Shown: positions 1 through 8,911, numbered from the stretch's first letter. The stretch: 46,208 nucleotides of DNA from UMGS172 sp045647525 (GCA_045647525.1 JAZRMK010000006.1:1-46208); one strand, 5' to 3'. A program made the numbers and translations. The notes: a model not told the origin generated them from the letters alone.

Positions 1-49
1 CGCCGTTAATCTTGTCTATTCTTCTTTCATAACCTTCAAATAAACTCAT
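1..49 (-). CDS. GGGtGRT family protein, N-terminal fragment (runs off the left edge)
   Basis: Only the first 16 codons are present, starting at ATG 49-47 and reading MSLFEGYERRIDKING. This opening resembles the N-terminus I recall for the GGGtGRT protein family of Clostridia, which usually follows the Fe-S scaffold gene found just upstream here. A GGAGG sequence at 59-63 gives the ribosome binding site, directly after the stop codon of the scaffold gene, so the two genes form one operon 14 bases apart. The function of the family is not established; association with Fe-S scaffold genes suggests a role in cluster assembly or storage. The identification rests on 16 residues plus context. Confidence 0.6.
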   Translation of the reverse strand, partial: MSLFEGYERRIDKING

Positions 50-63
50 TGTGGCGTACCTCC

Positions 64-756
64 TTATTCTTTTCTCGGGTCGATATATTTTGCAGCATCT
101 GCAAATCTACCGTATGTACCCTTAGATTTTTCGTAAGCTTCGTTAGGCTCCATACCCTTCTTAATGAAGTCGGTCATTTTACCAAGAGATACGAACTCGT
201 AGCCGATAACTTCATCGTTCTCGTCAAGAGCCATTCTTGTGCAATAGCCTTCTGTCATTTCGAGGTATCTTACGCCCTTTGCCTTGGTGCCGTACATGGT
301 ACCAACCATTGAGCGCTCGCCTTTACCGAGGTCTTCCATACCTGCGCCGATTACAAGACCGTCCTCAGAGAAAGCGGACTGTGAACGACCGTAAACGATC
401 TGCAAGAACAACTCACGCATAGCGGTGTTGATAGCATCGCAAACGAGGTCGGTATTAAGAGCTTCCAAAAGAGTTTTGCCGGGAAGGATTTCAGCAGCCA
501 TAGCTGCGGAGTGAGTCATACCGGAGCAACCGATAGTCTCAACCAAAGCCTCCTCAATGATACCCTCTTTAACGTTAAGGGAAAGTTTGCAGGCACCCTG
601 CTGAGGAGCACACCAGCCCACACCGTGAGTGTAAGCAGAAATGTCCTTAATTTCTTTTGCCTGTACCCATTTGCCCTCTTCGGGGATAGGAGCCGGACCA
701 TGGTGCGGACCCTTGGCTACAGTGCACATGTTTTGAACTTCAATAGAATAATTCAT
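64..756 (-). CDS. NifU-like iron-sulfur cluster assembly scaffold protein
   Basis: A 230-residue protein resembling the N-terminal scaffold domain of NifU/IscU, which assembles transient [2Fe-2S] clusters in the cytoplasm before transfer to apoproteins. Cysteines suited to cluster binding lie at residues 49, 56 and 77, the last in the segment IGCSGMTHSAAMAAEIL, which is typical of the family's helix. It is longer than canonical IscU (about 130 residues), as in the clostridial variant paired with GGGtGRT proteins. The start at 756 is chosen because GGAG lies 8 bases upstream; an in-frame ATG 11 codons earlier has no such site. A strong promoter and a long leader hairpin lie upstream. The exact client proteins cannot be told from sequence. 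Confidence 0.85.
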   Translation of the reverse strand: MNYSIEVQNMCTVAKGPHHGPAPIPEEGKWVQAKEIKDISAYTHGVGWCAPQQGACKLSLNVKEGIIEEALVETIGCSGMTHSAAMAAEILPGKTLLEALNTDLVCDAINTAMRELFLQIVYGRSQSAFSEDGLVIGAGMEDLGKGERSMVGTMYGTKAKGVRYLEMTEGYCTRMALDENDEVIGYEFVSLGKMTDFIKKGMEPNEAYEKSKGTYGRFADAAKYIDPRKE

Positions 757-782
757 AAACTTCTTCTCCTTTCTCTTGCCGG

Positions 783-829
783 CGGGCATTGAACACGATG
801 CTGACTTACAACATCTTGTTCAACGCCCG
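783..829 (-). promoter_or_regulatory. Long hairpin in the 5' leader of the Fe-S scaffold gene
   Basis: Two 18-base arms at 783-800 and 812-829 are complementary except for one G-U pair and one mismatch, around an 11-base loop. The hairpin lies between the promoter (845-873) and the ribosome binding site. No T-run follows it on the minus strand, so it is not an ordinary terminator. It could stabilise the message or carry a regulatory signal; no known riboswitch was recognised. Confidence 0.6.
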
Positions 830-844
830 TCAACTATTTAGTCC

Positions 845-873
845 ATTATACACGTTTTTTCTTCAAAACTCAA
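845..873 (-). promoter_or_regulatory. Sigma-A-type promoter for the Fe-S scaffold operon
   Basis: On the minus strand a -35 TTGAGT (873-868) and a perfect -10 TATAAT (850-845) are separated by 17 bases. This places transcription start near 838, giving a leader of about 80 bases that contains the hairpin. Confidence 0.75.
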
Positions 874-939
874 TACTATTTCGGCAATTTGTTTATGTTT
901 TAACAAAATTTTCACTACCCTTTAAGCAGTGCACACGCG

Positions 940-968
940 AAAAAAGACGCGGTCTAAACGACCGCGTC
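940..968 (-). terminator. Intrinsic terminator after the surface protein gene
   Basis: A perfect 9-bp stem (946-954 with 960-968) around a 5-base loop is followed on the minus strand by six T residues (945-940). It lies 14 bases past the stop codon of the 1220-residue protein. Confidence 0.9.
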
Positions 969-981
969 CATTTTTAAATTA

Positions 982-3900
982 TTATTTGTTGAAAACCTTT
1001 TTGCCGGTAATTACGAGTGCACCGCAAGCGATGACAACCAACAAGCAAACAATAACAGGGCTTACCGAGGTATCGCCTGTATCAGAACCTACATAGTTGT
1101 TAATAACAATCTTTGCAGTATCGAAATACATATCGTTTCCGGCGGTTGTAGAAATACCTACAAAAGATTCCTTAGCAGTGAAGGTGTAGGAAATCTTCTG
1201 CCACTCGCCTACTGTAAGTTCACCGACAGTGATGATCGGTTCAGTCTCAGTAGGTGAAGTGATACCGGTGTTAGTTCCAAGGCTTGTGAGGTTAATTGTA
1301 CCGTTAGGATCGGTAACATTAGTAGGCTTGACGTAAATAGTAAGTGTATACTCGCTGCCAACGTCAAGTGTCATAGTATTGTCACGGCAAAGCGTAAATC
1401 CTTTTGTACCCTCAGCAGTACCTCTACGATAAATAGATGCAGAACCTGTGTTCACATTTGCTTCATCATATCCCATGGTTCTCTTGCTGTAATAATCATA
1501 TACGCCCGAGACACCACGCATCTGAACAGTTGCGGGAAGCTCTTCGAAGTTTTCGGTAAGAGACTTCAATGCCCATCCTGCATAAAGAGTTCTGCTATCT
1601 TCGGTGTAAACAGTTTCTGTGAAAGGTCTTGTGCAGTTCTTGTCGAGGTACCAACCCTTGAAGTAGAAGTTATCGCGGGTTGTGGTGGGGAGGTAAATCT
1701 TCTCACCGGGGTTACCGCCGATGGCATCAATTTCCTTACCACCGTTCGCGTTAAACATAAACATTGTTGTGCCATAAACGTTGGCAACGTCAATGTTGGC
1801 AGTAATTACGAAGTCATCCAAAAGTACGGTCGAGTCACCACAAACAGCGAAACCAAGTGCGTTAGCGGAGTACATACTCTGAGGACTAAATACAAACTCG
1901 CCCTCCTGCCACTTATTAGAATCGGTGTTGAAGTTTACAGCACTGCTCTGGAGGATACCATTTGTCCAAGTGTTGAACGCTTGGCTGGAAAGTGATCTGA
2001 TACCAGTCTTGACAGCACTATTGGTTTCAACAACCTTATACTTAAACTTAACAGTATAGGTTACGCCCTCAGTGCCGAGGTACGGTTTGCCTGAGCCAAG
2101 GTTAAACGTTGCACGTCCAAACTCTTCAGGAGCAGATGTGGAAACCGCTTTACCCTGTTCATAGTTGTAACGGAGATAGGTGTTTCCGTTCTCTGTTTCA
2201 ATATTGTAACGGCCGGAAATCGAAGTTTTGTCGTATGACGACTCGAAATCCATTACCCACTCAGTCATTTCCCACTTTGCATAAAGAGTTGTGGTCTTCG
2301 CGGGGAATACATTGGATGTGAACTTGTTCTTGAACTGTTTGTCAGTATACCAACCGACAAACTTATGACCTGCGAGGGTGGGGTTCTCAGGCATTATAAT
2401 TTTCTCACCTGCGTATCCGAGTACGGGAGAGATTTCCTCGCTGTTGGTCTCAAAGAACACGCCAACTGCACCTTCGGGAACCTCGGTAAACTCAGGAACG
2501 ATAGTCAAGTCGTCAATATAAACTGTAATGCCTTTGGTAAGGTTGTTCATCGAATCGCTGGACTTGCGGCTAACGAAGCAGAAATAGAGGTTATCCTGCC
2601 AGTTCCAGTTCACGCGATCTTTATAAAGACTTTCGCCGGTCTTAATAGATGTAGTAACAGTTACCCATTCCGAACCAGCCTCTGAAAGTGAGCCCTCAGC
2701 GAAGGTATAGGAAGAACCTGCGGGAGCCTTAAAGGCAGCAGGATCACTACCTGTGTAGAGAACAACTTGAACCTTTGCATCGGTCTTTGAAACCTTTACT
2801 TTATAAGAAATTGTGTAACTAGTATTGGTTTGAAGTGTATATGCGGGAGCACCTGCAATATCACTTAAAGCAACTTCAAAGTTAAAGGTGTTAGCATCAG
2901 ATGCAACAAGGTGGCTCATTACAGAGTTGGTAGGATCATCAGGGTCAGGAACGATAACCGCTGCATTGGATCCACGCGAGCCAGAAGCGCCACCCTGGTT
3001 AAATGCCGAGTACATAATATTGTACTTTGCGTATACAGTGATATCCTCAGCAGGAACGGTAGTAATAAACTGAGTAAGCTCCTTATCAGTGCACCAACCC
3101 TCGAAGAATGCAGCTCCAATAGGACGTTCTGCATTGTCGAGTTTCAGACCAACTGCAAGTCTCTCAGTAGTCGCAATACCGTTGTTTACAAATGTAACCT
3201 GAGAGTGAGTCTTATCCCATTTTGCATAAAGAGTCACATCACCGGTTACAGTGTAGTTTGAAGAAACAGGAGTGGTGTAGTTTCTGTCTGTAAACCAGCC
3301 TGCAAAGCCCTTGTCAGCATCACTATTCTTAGGAATTGCCAAAGAAACGGTGGAGCCGTTAACCGCAAGGCTGGGAAGCATTGCATTGCCACCCATTGTA
3401 TCGTACTTGATAGTTGCAACGCCTGCGGGATTAGCAAGCTGCTTAACAGTAATCGATTCGATGGTAATAGAAGTTGCGGCATAGTTATCAACAACAATAT
3501 GCAACCAGTTGTCCTTAACCTGCTTGCCGTCTACAATAGCTTCAAGTGTATCCCACTGGCCAAGAGTTGTGGTGTATCCTTCATTAGTGTTGTTCTGAGA
3601 ATACTTGGTGCCGAACGAGAATACGGCTGTTTCGGACTTGGTGCCGGGTTCGGTTGCTGAATAACCGATACCGACTGCCGAATAGTACCAACCTGCAGCA
3701 CCCACGGAATTAACCTTGTATTTAACATTTATATAATATTTGGAATTGCGGTCAAACTTGATATAACCGCAATCGGGATCATACACTGCGAAGAAGGTCT
3801 CACGAGTTCTAAAACCAACAGTACCGTAACTGAAATACTTGGTAGATGCGTTAATCTGGTAACCATTGGCGTCAACAGAACCGGTCAAAAGATATTGGTT

Positions 3901-4644
3901 ATTAGGAGTCCAATATTCGTTGGTACCGTCCTTCACACCATTGAACACATAGGTTTTATCAATAGGTTCGAAATCATTTACTTCGTCAACAAAAACATCA
4001 TTATGATAGATATTAGCCTTGGATGTAACATCCCAAGAAATAGCAAGGCTGGTCTCGTCGCCGAGGCTGGCAGGGGTTTCGAAAATATACTTGTATGAAA
4101 TCCACTGTCCGTCAGCATTCATCTTGTAAGATCTACCAACTCTTATGCCACCGACATCGTCAGCAACATGAGTTACAGTAGAACCTTCAACCAAAGTGCC
4201 TCTCGAACTTGCAGTAGAGTCAGCATCTACATAGTAGAGTCCCACAGAAATCTGCTTTGATGTATTGAACTGAGTGTCTTTACCGAGTTTGTACTTCATA
4301 GTAACGACATACTGAGTACCGGGTTTTAAAATAAATGCATCTGCTACTGCGGTTGCACTATCGTTTTTACCCAGAACCGCCTGAGTCCAACCCGTTGCAG
4401 AATGTTGAACTTTATATGTAATATTGTTGGCGTCAGCAGGATCAGCAACATAAGAGTTTGCTGAGCTGTTTGCCTTTACAATACCGGCATTGTCCTCAAA
4501 AGTAAGTTTTACAGTCGTACCTGTGGGTGTATCGGTGATTTTAAATGCCGAAGTTGTGCTGGGAAGAGCAATAATAACAAACGACATAAGAACCGCTACA
4601 ACACACAAAATGCTGACTGCTTTTCTGATGGTTTTGGTCATCAT
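982..4644 (-). CDS. Secreted, probably wall-anchored protein with four InlB-type B-repeats
   Basis: A 1220-residue exported protein. Residues 1-34 form a signal peptide ending near STTSAF. Four Listeria-Bacteroides (InlB B-type) repeats are visible at about residues 409-478, 481-541, 726-791 and 958-1025, each closing with a variant of LYAKW. Between them are five stretches of roughly 150-190 residues, rich in beta strands and aromatic residues, that resemble carbohydrate-binding jelly-roll modules (for example 35-225 and 545-720); that is an inference from composition. The C-terminus has SDTGD, then a hydrophobic segment (about 1196-1214) and the basic end KKVFNK, like a degenerate sortase signal. 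No catalytic domain was recognised. A role in adhesion or glycan binding is plausible. It is monocistronic, with its own promoter and terminator. Confidence 0.8.
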   Translation of the reverse strand: MMTKTIRKAVSILCVVAVLMSFVIIALPSTTSAFKITDTPTGTTVKLTFEDNAGIVKANSSANSYVADPADANNITYKVQHSATGWTQAVLGKNDSATAVADAFILKPGTQYVVTMKYKLGKDTQFNTSKQISVGLYYVDADSTASSRGTLVEGSTVTHVADDVGGIRVGRSYKMNADGQWISYKYIFETPASLGDETSLAISWDVTSKANIYHNDVFVDEVNDFEPIDKTYVFNGVKDGTNEYWTPNNQYLLTGSVDANGYQINASTKYFSYGTVGFRTRETFFAVYDPDCGYIKFDRNSKYYINVKYKVNSVGAAGWYYSAVGIGYSATEPGTKSETAVFSFGTKYSQNNTNEGYTTTLGQWDTLEAIVDGKQVKDNWLHIVVDNYAATSITIESITVKQLANPAGVATIKYDTMGGNAMLPSLAVNGSTVSLAIPKNSDADKGFAGWFTDRNYTTPVSSNYTVTGDVTLYAKWDKTHSQVTFVNNGIATTERLAVGLKLDNAERPIGAAFFEGWCTDKELTQFITTVPAEDITVYAKYNIMYSAFNQGGASGSRGSNAAVIVPDPDDPTNSVMSHLVASDANTFNFEVALSDIAGAPAYTLQTNTSYTISYKVKVSKTDAKVQVVLYTGSDPAAFKAPAGSSYTFAEGSLSEAGSEWVTVTTSIKTGESLYKDRVNWNWQDNLYFCFVSRKSSDSMNNLTKGITVYIDDLTIVPEFTEVPEGAVGVFFETNSEEISPVLGYAGEKIIMPENPTLAGHKFVGWYTDKQFKNKFTSNVFPAKTTTLYAKWEMTEWVMDFESSYDKTSISGRYNIETENGNTYLRYNYEQGKAVSTSAPEEFGRATFNLGSGKPYLGTEGVTYTVKFKYKVVETNSAVKTGIRSLSSQAFNTWTNGILQSSAVNFNTDSNKWQEGEFVFSPQSMYSANALGFAVCGDSTVLLDDFVITANIDVANVYGTTMFMFNANGGKEIDAIGGNPGEKIYLPTTTRDNFYFKGWYLDKNCTRPFTETVYTEDSRTLYAGWALKSLTENFEELPATVQMRGVSGVYDYYSKRTMGYDEANVNTGSASIYRRGTAEGTKGFTLCRDNTMTLDVGSEYTLTIYVKPTNVTDPNGTINLTSLGTNTGITSPTETEPIITVGELTVGEWQKISYTFTAKESFVGISTTAGNDMYFDTAKIVINNYVGSDTGDTSVSPVIVCLLVVIACGALVITGKKVFNK

Positions 4645-4727
4645 AAATGATTCTCCTTTTTGAAAAGAATTGTGCTATTTGGGCAAAATGGGTATACTAA
4701 TCCCGACACTTTGCCACTCTTATCCAT

Positions 4728-4756
4728 ATTATAGCAAGACAGCAAGTAAATTGCAA
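4728..4756 (-). promoter_or_regulatory. Promoter for the surface protein gene
   Basis: On the minus strand -35 TTGCAA (4756-4751) and -10 TATAAT (4733-4728) are separated by 17 bases. The leader is about 75 bases and ends in AAAAGGAGA, eight bases before the ATG. Confidence 0.7.
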
Positions 4757-4823
4757 GGCTTTTTACGAATAATATTTAACAAAATGTTGCTTCTTTTTAC
4801 CAAATTACAATATATCATAAAAC

Positions 4824-4854
4824 AAAAAACGCCGTAAATTTTACGGCGTTTTTT
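4824..4854 (-). terminator. Intrinsic terminator after argH (symmetrical)
   Basis: A perfect 11-bp stem (4828-4838 with 4840-4850) flanked by A-rich and T-rich runs lies directly after the argH stop. It has a T-run on either strand, so it could also block read-through in the other direction. Confidence 0.9.
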
Positions 4855-4857
4855 GTT

Positions 4858-6234
4858 TTATATGTTGCTGAGTCGTTTTTTCAATTCATCAGCCTGGTGT
4901 TTTACGCACTCCGGCGCGGGTCCGCCGTAAACCGTACGATCTGAAACGCACTTTTCAAGGTCTATTGCCTTGAAAACACCGTCATCGAACAAATCACACA
5001 CTTTTAAATATTCTTCCATCGGAAGTTCTTCAAGTGTTGTTCCAAGTTCAATACAGCGCGCAACCAACTCACCCGTGGCTTTATAAGCATCTCTGAACGG
5101 AAGCCCTTTTGAAACGAGAAAATCAGCACAATCGGTCGCGTTTATAAATCCACCCGCGGCAGCTTTTCTCATATTTACGGCATTGACCTTCATTGTGTCC
5201 AACATAGGCGTAAAGGCCGTAAGGCATTTTTCGACGGTATCAATAGAGTCGAAAATCGCCTCTTTATCCTCCTGCATATCCTTATTATATGCAAGCGGGA
5301 TGCCCTTCATAGCAGTAAGCAACGCCATATTATCTCCAAAAACACGTCCCGACTTTCCTCGTACAAGTTCCGCAATATCGGGATTCTTTTTCTGGGGCAT
5401 AATTGACGATCCAGTTGAAAACGCGTCGTCAAGCTCTATAAATTTAAACTCAAACGAGCTCCAGAGAATGATTTCCTCTGCAAAACGCGACAAATGCACC
5501 ATAATTATTGACATAGCGCTTGCAAGTTCCAGCACAAAATCGCGGTCGGAAACGCCGTCAAGACTGTTTCTCGTCACCCCGTCCATCGAAAGAAGCTTTG
5601 CCACCTTTTCCCTGTCAAGCGGATATGTTGTTCCGGCCAAAGCAGCCGAACCCAACGGAGACACATTCATACGTTTTCTGCAATCCTTGATGCGTTCAAT
5701 ATCGCGCATGAACATTTCAGCATACGCCAACAACTGATGTCCGAACACTATGGGTTGAGCGCGTTGGAGATGCGTATATCCCGGCATAACAGTCTCACTA
5801 TACTGCTCTGCCTTTTCTGCCAACACCTCAACCAGAGCTTTAAGCATATCAACCAATTCATCACATTCGGAGCGAAGATAAAGGCGGATATCGAGTGCAA
5901 CCTGATCGTTACGGCTTCGGGCAGTGTGCAGACGCTTGCCGGCATCACCAATACGTTTTGTTAATTCAGCTTCTATAAAAGTATGAATATCCTCCGAAAC
6001 ATCGTCGAACTGCAACTTGCCTTCCTCAATATCCGAAAGTATGCCCTTTAATCCTGCGACAATCGCATCCTTGTCTTTATCGGAAATGATCCCGCAAGAG
6101 CCCAGCATTGTTGCATGAGCAACCGAACCTTCAATATCAGCCTTGTACATACGGCTGTCAAACGGCAACGAGCGGTTAAAGTCATTAGTTTTAGGGTCGA
6201 GTTCTTTTTTGAAGCGTCCTGCCCAAAGTTTCAT
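4858..6234 (-). CDS. argH: Argininosuccinate lyase
   Basis: Cytoplasmic enzyme that splits argininosuccinate into arginine and fumarate, the last step of arginine synthesis. The 458 residues match the usual family length. The fumarase/aspartase superfamily signature GSSIMPQKKNPD is present near residue 280, and HTARSRNDQVALD near residue 105 and PGYTHLQRAQP near residue 150 are the typical conserved blocks. It follows argG on the same strand by 67 bases, and the two probably share the promoter upstream of argG. A hairpin lies between the two genes, and a strong terminator follows argH. Confidence 0.97.
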   Translation of the reverse strand: MKLWAGRFKKELDPKTNDFNRSLPFDSRMYKADIEGSVAHATMLGSCGIISDKDKDAIVAGLKGILSDIEEGKLQFDDVSEDIHTFIEAELTKRIGDAGKRLHTARSRNDQVALDIRLYLRSECDELVDMLKALVEVLAEKAEQYSETVMPGYTHLQRAQPIVFGHQLLAYAEMFMRDIERIKDCRKRMNVSPLGSAALAGTTYPLDREKVAKLLSMDGVTRNSLDGVSDRDFVLELASAMSIIMVHLSRFAEEIILWSSFEFKFIELDDAFSTGSSIMPQKKNPDIAELVRGKSGRVFGDNMALLTAMKGIPLAYNKDMQEDKEAIFDSIDTVEKCLTAFTPMLDTMKVNAVNMRKAAAGGFINATDCADFLVSKGLPFRDAYKATGELVARCIELGTTLEELPMEEYLKVCDLFDDGVFKAIDLEKCVSDRTVYGGPAPECVKHQADELKKRLSNI

Positions 6235-6259
6235 AAATTACAACTCCATAAAGTAATAT

Positions 6260-6289
6260 ACGGCGCAGTGAGTTTCCCCACTGCGTCGT
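6260..6289 (-). other. Intergenic hairpin between argG and argH
   Basis: Arms 6260-6270 and 6279-6289 form an 11-bp stem with one G-U pair and an 8-base loop. The minus-strand continuation is not T-rich, so strong termination is unlikely. It may be a processing or stability element that sets the argG:argH ratio. Confidence 0.5.
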
Positions 6290-6301
6290 TGTAGTTTTTA
6301 A

Positions 6302-7525
6302 TTATTTACCCAACTTCTTGTTGAGCTTTGCCTGAACTGTGATAGGAAGACCGAAAAGATTGATAAATCCACCTGCATCGGTCTGATCGTAAGCGCCTTC
6401 GTCATCGCCGAAAGATGCAATTTCATCATCATAGAGCGAATACTTGGAAGTGACGCCTGCGTTGATGATATTACCCTTATAAAGTTTAAGTTTTACATCG
6501 CCGGTGACATTCTCCTGTGTCTTATCAACAAATGCGGAAAGTGCCTCTCTCAAAGGAGTGAACCACTGACCAAAGTAAACGAGTTCACCAAACTTCTGAG
6601 CAACCAACTTCTTATAGTGTGAAGTCTCTCTGTCAAGCGTAAGCATCTCCAAAAGTTCGTGTGCCTTATAAAGAATAGCGCCGCCGGGAGTTTCGTAAAC
6701 ACCACGGCTCTTCATACCAACCAAACGGTTCTCAACGATATCAAGAAGTCCTACGCCGTTTTTGCCACCGATCTCATTAAGAGTCTCAACGATTTTAAGG
6801 CCATCCATCTCAACACCGTCAATAGCGGTAGGAACACCCTTTTCAAAGTGAATGGTGATGTATGTGGGAACGTCAGGTGCCTGCTCAGGAGAAACACCTA
6901 ATTCGAGGAAACCTTCCTTATTATAAAGAGGCTCGTTTGCAGGGTCCTCCAAATCCATGCCTTCGTGAGAAAGATGCCATACGTTCTTATCCTTGGAATA
7001 ATTGGTCTCTCTGTTTATCTTCAAAGGAATGTTGTGTGCCTCTGCATACTCAATTTCTTCTTCACGGGATTTGATATCCCACTCTCTCCAAGGAGCAATG
7101 ATTTTAAGATCAGGTGCGAAAGCTTTAAGTGTAAGTTCAAATCTCACCTGGTCATTACCCTTACCGGTACAACCGTGGCAAATTGCATCTGCACCCTCTT
7201 CAATGGCGATGTCTGCAAGAGCTTTTGCAATGCAAGGACGTGCGTGCGAAGTGCCGAGCAGATAGCTTTCATAATCAGCACCTGCTTTAAGGCAAGGCCA
7301 AATATAATCTTCTACATACTCCTTCTTCAAGTCGAGAACGTAAAGCTTTGAAGCACCGGTTTTAATAGCTTTTTCTTCAAGACCTTCAAGCTCAGTGCCC
7401 TGACCTACGTCGCCCGAAACAGCAACAACCTCACAGTTATCGTAATTTTCCTTTAACCAAGGAATAATAATTGATGTATCAAGTCCGCCGGAATAGGCAA
7501 GAACTACCTTTTTGATATCTCCCAT
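6302..7525 (-). CDS. argG: Argininosuccinate synthase
   Basis: Cytoplasmic ATP-dependent ligase joining citrulline and aspartate into argininosuccinate. The 407-residue length is typical. The N-terminal PP-loop AYSGGLDTS (residues 10-18) binds ATP; GCTGKGNDQVRFE, near residue 120, is a conserved family block. An SD sequence (AAGGAG) precedes the ATG at 7525. It is the first gene of an argG-argH operon, so this organism can make arginine from citrulline; the genes for making citrulline are not in the window. Confidence 0.97.
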   Translation of the reverse strand: MGDIKKVVLAYSGGLDTSIIIPWLKENYDNCEVVAVSGDVGQGTELEGLEEKAIKTGASKLYVLDLKKEYVEDYIWPCLKAGADYESYLLGTSHARPCIAKALADIAIEEGADAICHGCTGKGNDQVRFELTLKAFAPDLKIIAPWREWDIKSREEEIEYAEAHNIPLKINRETNYSKDKNVWHLSHEGMDLEDPANEPLYNKEGFLELGVSPEQAPDVPTYITIHFEKGVPTAIDGVEMDGLKIVETLNEIGGKNGVGLLDIVENRLVGMKSRGVYETPGGAILYKAHELLEMLTLDRETSHYKKLVAQKFGELVYFGQWFTPLREALSAFVDKTQENVTGDVKLKLYKGNIINAGVTSKYSLYDDEIASFGDDEGAYDQTDAGGFINLFGLPITVQAKLNKKLGK

Positions 7526-7563
7526 TTTTGAAAATCTCCTTCAAAATTTAATGTATAGTCAAC

Positions 7564-7591
7564 ATTATACACCCGAAATTCAAAAAATCAA
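7564..7591 (-). promoter_or_regulatory. Promoter for argG-argH
   Basis: On the minus strand -35 TTGATT (7591-7586) and -10 TATAAT (7569-7564) are 16 bases apart. The leader is about 30 bases. Confidence 0.65.
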
Positions 7592-7619
7592 GTGTTTTTT
7601 GAAAGTTTTTTGCAAAAAT

Positions 7620-7702
7620 ATTCATTATTTTGCATATTTTATAAATTGTTATGAAAAAATATACATTTTTAGTGCATATTTGTATATTTTTTGAATGTTT
7701 AT
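7620..7702 (-). promoter_or_regulatory. AT-rich region upstream of argG with possible ArgR-like half-sites
   Basis: The stretch is very AT-rich and contains several copies of TGCATATTT, ATTCAT and TATACATT, which resemble the TGAAT/ATTCA half-sites of ARG boxes. ArgR regulation of argG is common in Firmicutes, but no clean 18-base palindrome is present and the distance to the promoter is long. This is a tentative call. Confidence 0.25.
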
Positions 7703-7715
7703 TACTTTAATGCGC

Positions 7716-7746
7716 AAAAAGCAAAAGCACGGCAGAGCCGTGCTTT
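7716..7746 (-). terminator. Intrinsic terminator after ilvE
   Basis: A perfect 10-bp stem (7724-7733 with 7737-7746) with a 3-base loop is followed on the minus strand by an interrupted T-run. It ends 5 bases before the ilvE stop codon. Confidence 0.85.
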
Positions 7747-7750
7747 GAAA

Positions 7751-8776
7751 TTACTTGATTTCCTTGATCCAACCCTCAGGTGCAGGGAGTCTTCCCATCT
7801 GGATACCGGTAAGGGTTTCGTAAAGTTTCTTGGTAACGGGGCCCATTTCGGTCATGCCGGCAGGGAAACAAATTTCTTTACCATGGTCAACCACCTTGCC
7901 AACCGGAGAAATAACAGCAGCAGTACCGCAAAGGCCACACTCTGCAAACTCAGACAACTCTTCAACCTTAACCTCACGTTCCTCAACTTCGAGGCCGAGA
8001 TAATCCTTGGCAACTATCATAAGTGAACGACGGGTAATAGAAGGAAGAATGGTATTAGATTTAGGAGTTACCACCTTGCCGTCCTTTGTGACAAAGATGA
8101 TGTTGGCACCACCGGTCTCCTCAATGCAGGTACGGGTTGCTGAATCAACATACATATTCTCATCGTAGCCACATTCGTGAGCGTCCACGATATTATAAAG
8201 GCTCATTGCATAGTTAAGACCTGCCTTGATATGACCTGTGCCCATAGGTGCGGCACGGTCGAGGTCGCTGATGCGGAGAGTCAAAGGTTTAACACCGCCC
8301 TTGAAGTAGGGGCCAACGGGTGTTGCAAAAATTCTAAACTGATACTCGGTAGCGGGTTTTACACCAATAACGGCGTTGCTGCCGAACATATACGGACGAA
8401 GATAAAGGGTGGCACCCGAGCCGTAAGGGGGCACCCAATCTGCATTGGCTGCTACGACCTTTTCGACAGCCTCAACAAACTTTTCTACGGGGAATACGGG
8501 CATCTTCAAACGCTCGCATGAGTCAGCCATACGTTGTGCGTTAAGGTCAGGACGGAAGCAAACGATTTTTCCTTCCTCAGTTGTGTACGCTTTAAGACCC
8601 TCAAAGCAGGTCTGTGCATACTGTAATACACCTGCGCACTCATTTATAACAACGTTCTCATCCTCGACAAGAGCACCGTCGTCCCACTTTCCATCTTTAA
8701 AGTTTGCAACGAAACGGTAATCAGTCTTAACATAACCGAAACCGAGTTCGCCCCAGTTAATATTTTTCTTTGCCAT
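7751..8776 (-). CDS. ilvE: Branched-chain amino acid aminotransferase
   Basis: PLP-dependent class IV aminotransferase that interconverts leucine, isoleucine and valine with their 2-oxo acids, using glutamate/2-oxoglutarate. The 341 residues fit the long (eukaryote-like, BCAT type 2) subgroup. Visible blocks are QYAQTCFEGLKAY near residue 55, LYLRPYMFGS near 125 and the region GTGHIKAGLNYA near 190, whose lysine is the expected Schiff-base residue. GGAGG lies 9 bases before the ATG. The gene stands alone, with its own consensus promoter and terminator. Confidence 0.95.
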   Translation of the reverse strand: MAKKNINWGELGFGYVKTDYRFVANFKDGKWDDGALVEDENVVINECAGVLQYAQTCFEGLKAYTTEEGKIVCFRPDLNAQRMADSCERLKMPVFPVEKFVEAVEKVVAANADWVPPYGSGATLYLRPYMFGSNAVIGVKPATEYQFRIFATPVGPYFKGGVKPLTLRISDLDRAAPMGTGHIKAGLNYAMSLYNIVDAHECGYDENMYVDSATRTCIEETGGANIIFVTKDGKVVTPKSNTILPSITRRSLMIVAKDYLGLEVEEREVKVEELSEFAECGLCGTAAVISPVGKVVDHGKEICFPAGMTEMGPVTKKLYETLTGIQMGRLPAPEGWIKEIK

Positions 8777-8821
8777 AATTTATACCTCCAAATAAGGAAT
8801 TCGATTTAAAATATACATTAA

Positions 8822-8850
8822 ATATTAGCACTGCTATTATTGATTGTCAA
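8822..8850 (-). promoter_or_regulatory. Promoter for ilvE
   Basis: On the minus strand a perfect -35 TTGACA (8850-8845) and -10 TAATAT (8827-8822) are 17 bases apart. The leader of about 45 bases is too short for a T-box or leucine attenuator. Confidence 0.8.
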
Positions 8851-8911
8851 TAATGTAATCGACTTTTAAAGTTTCCAACGCAAAATTCTGCGTCACTATA
8901 CTTTCAAAAAA

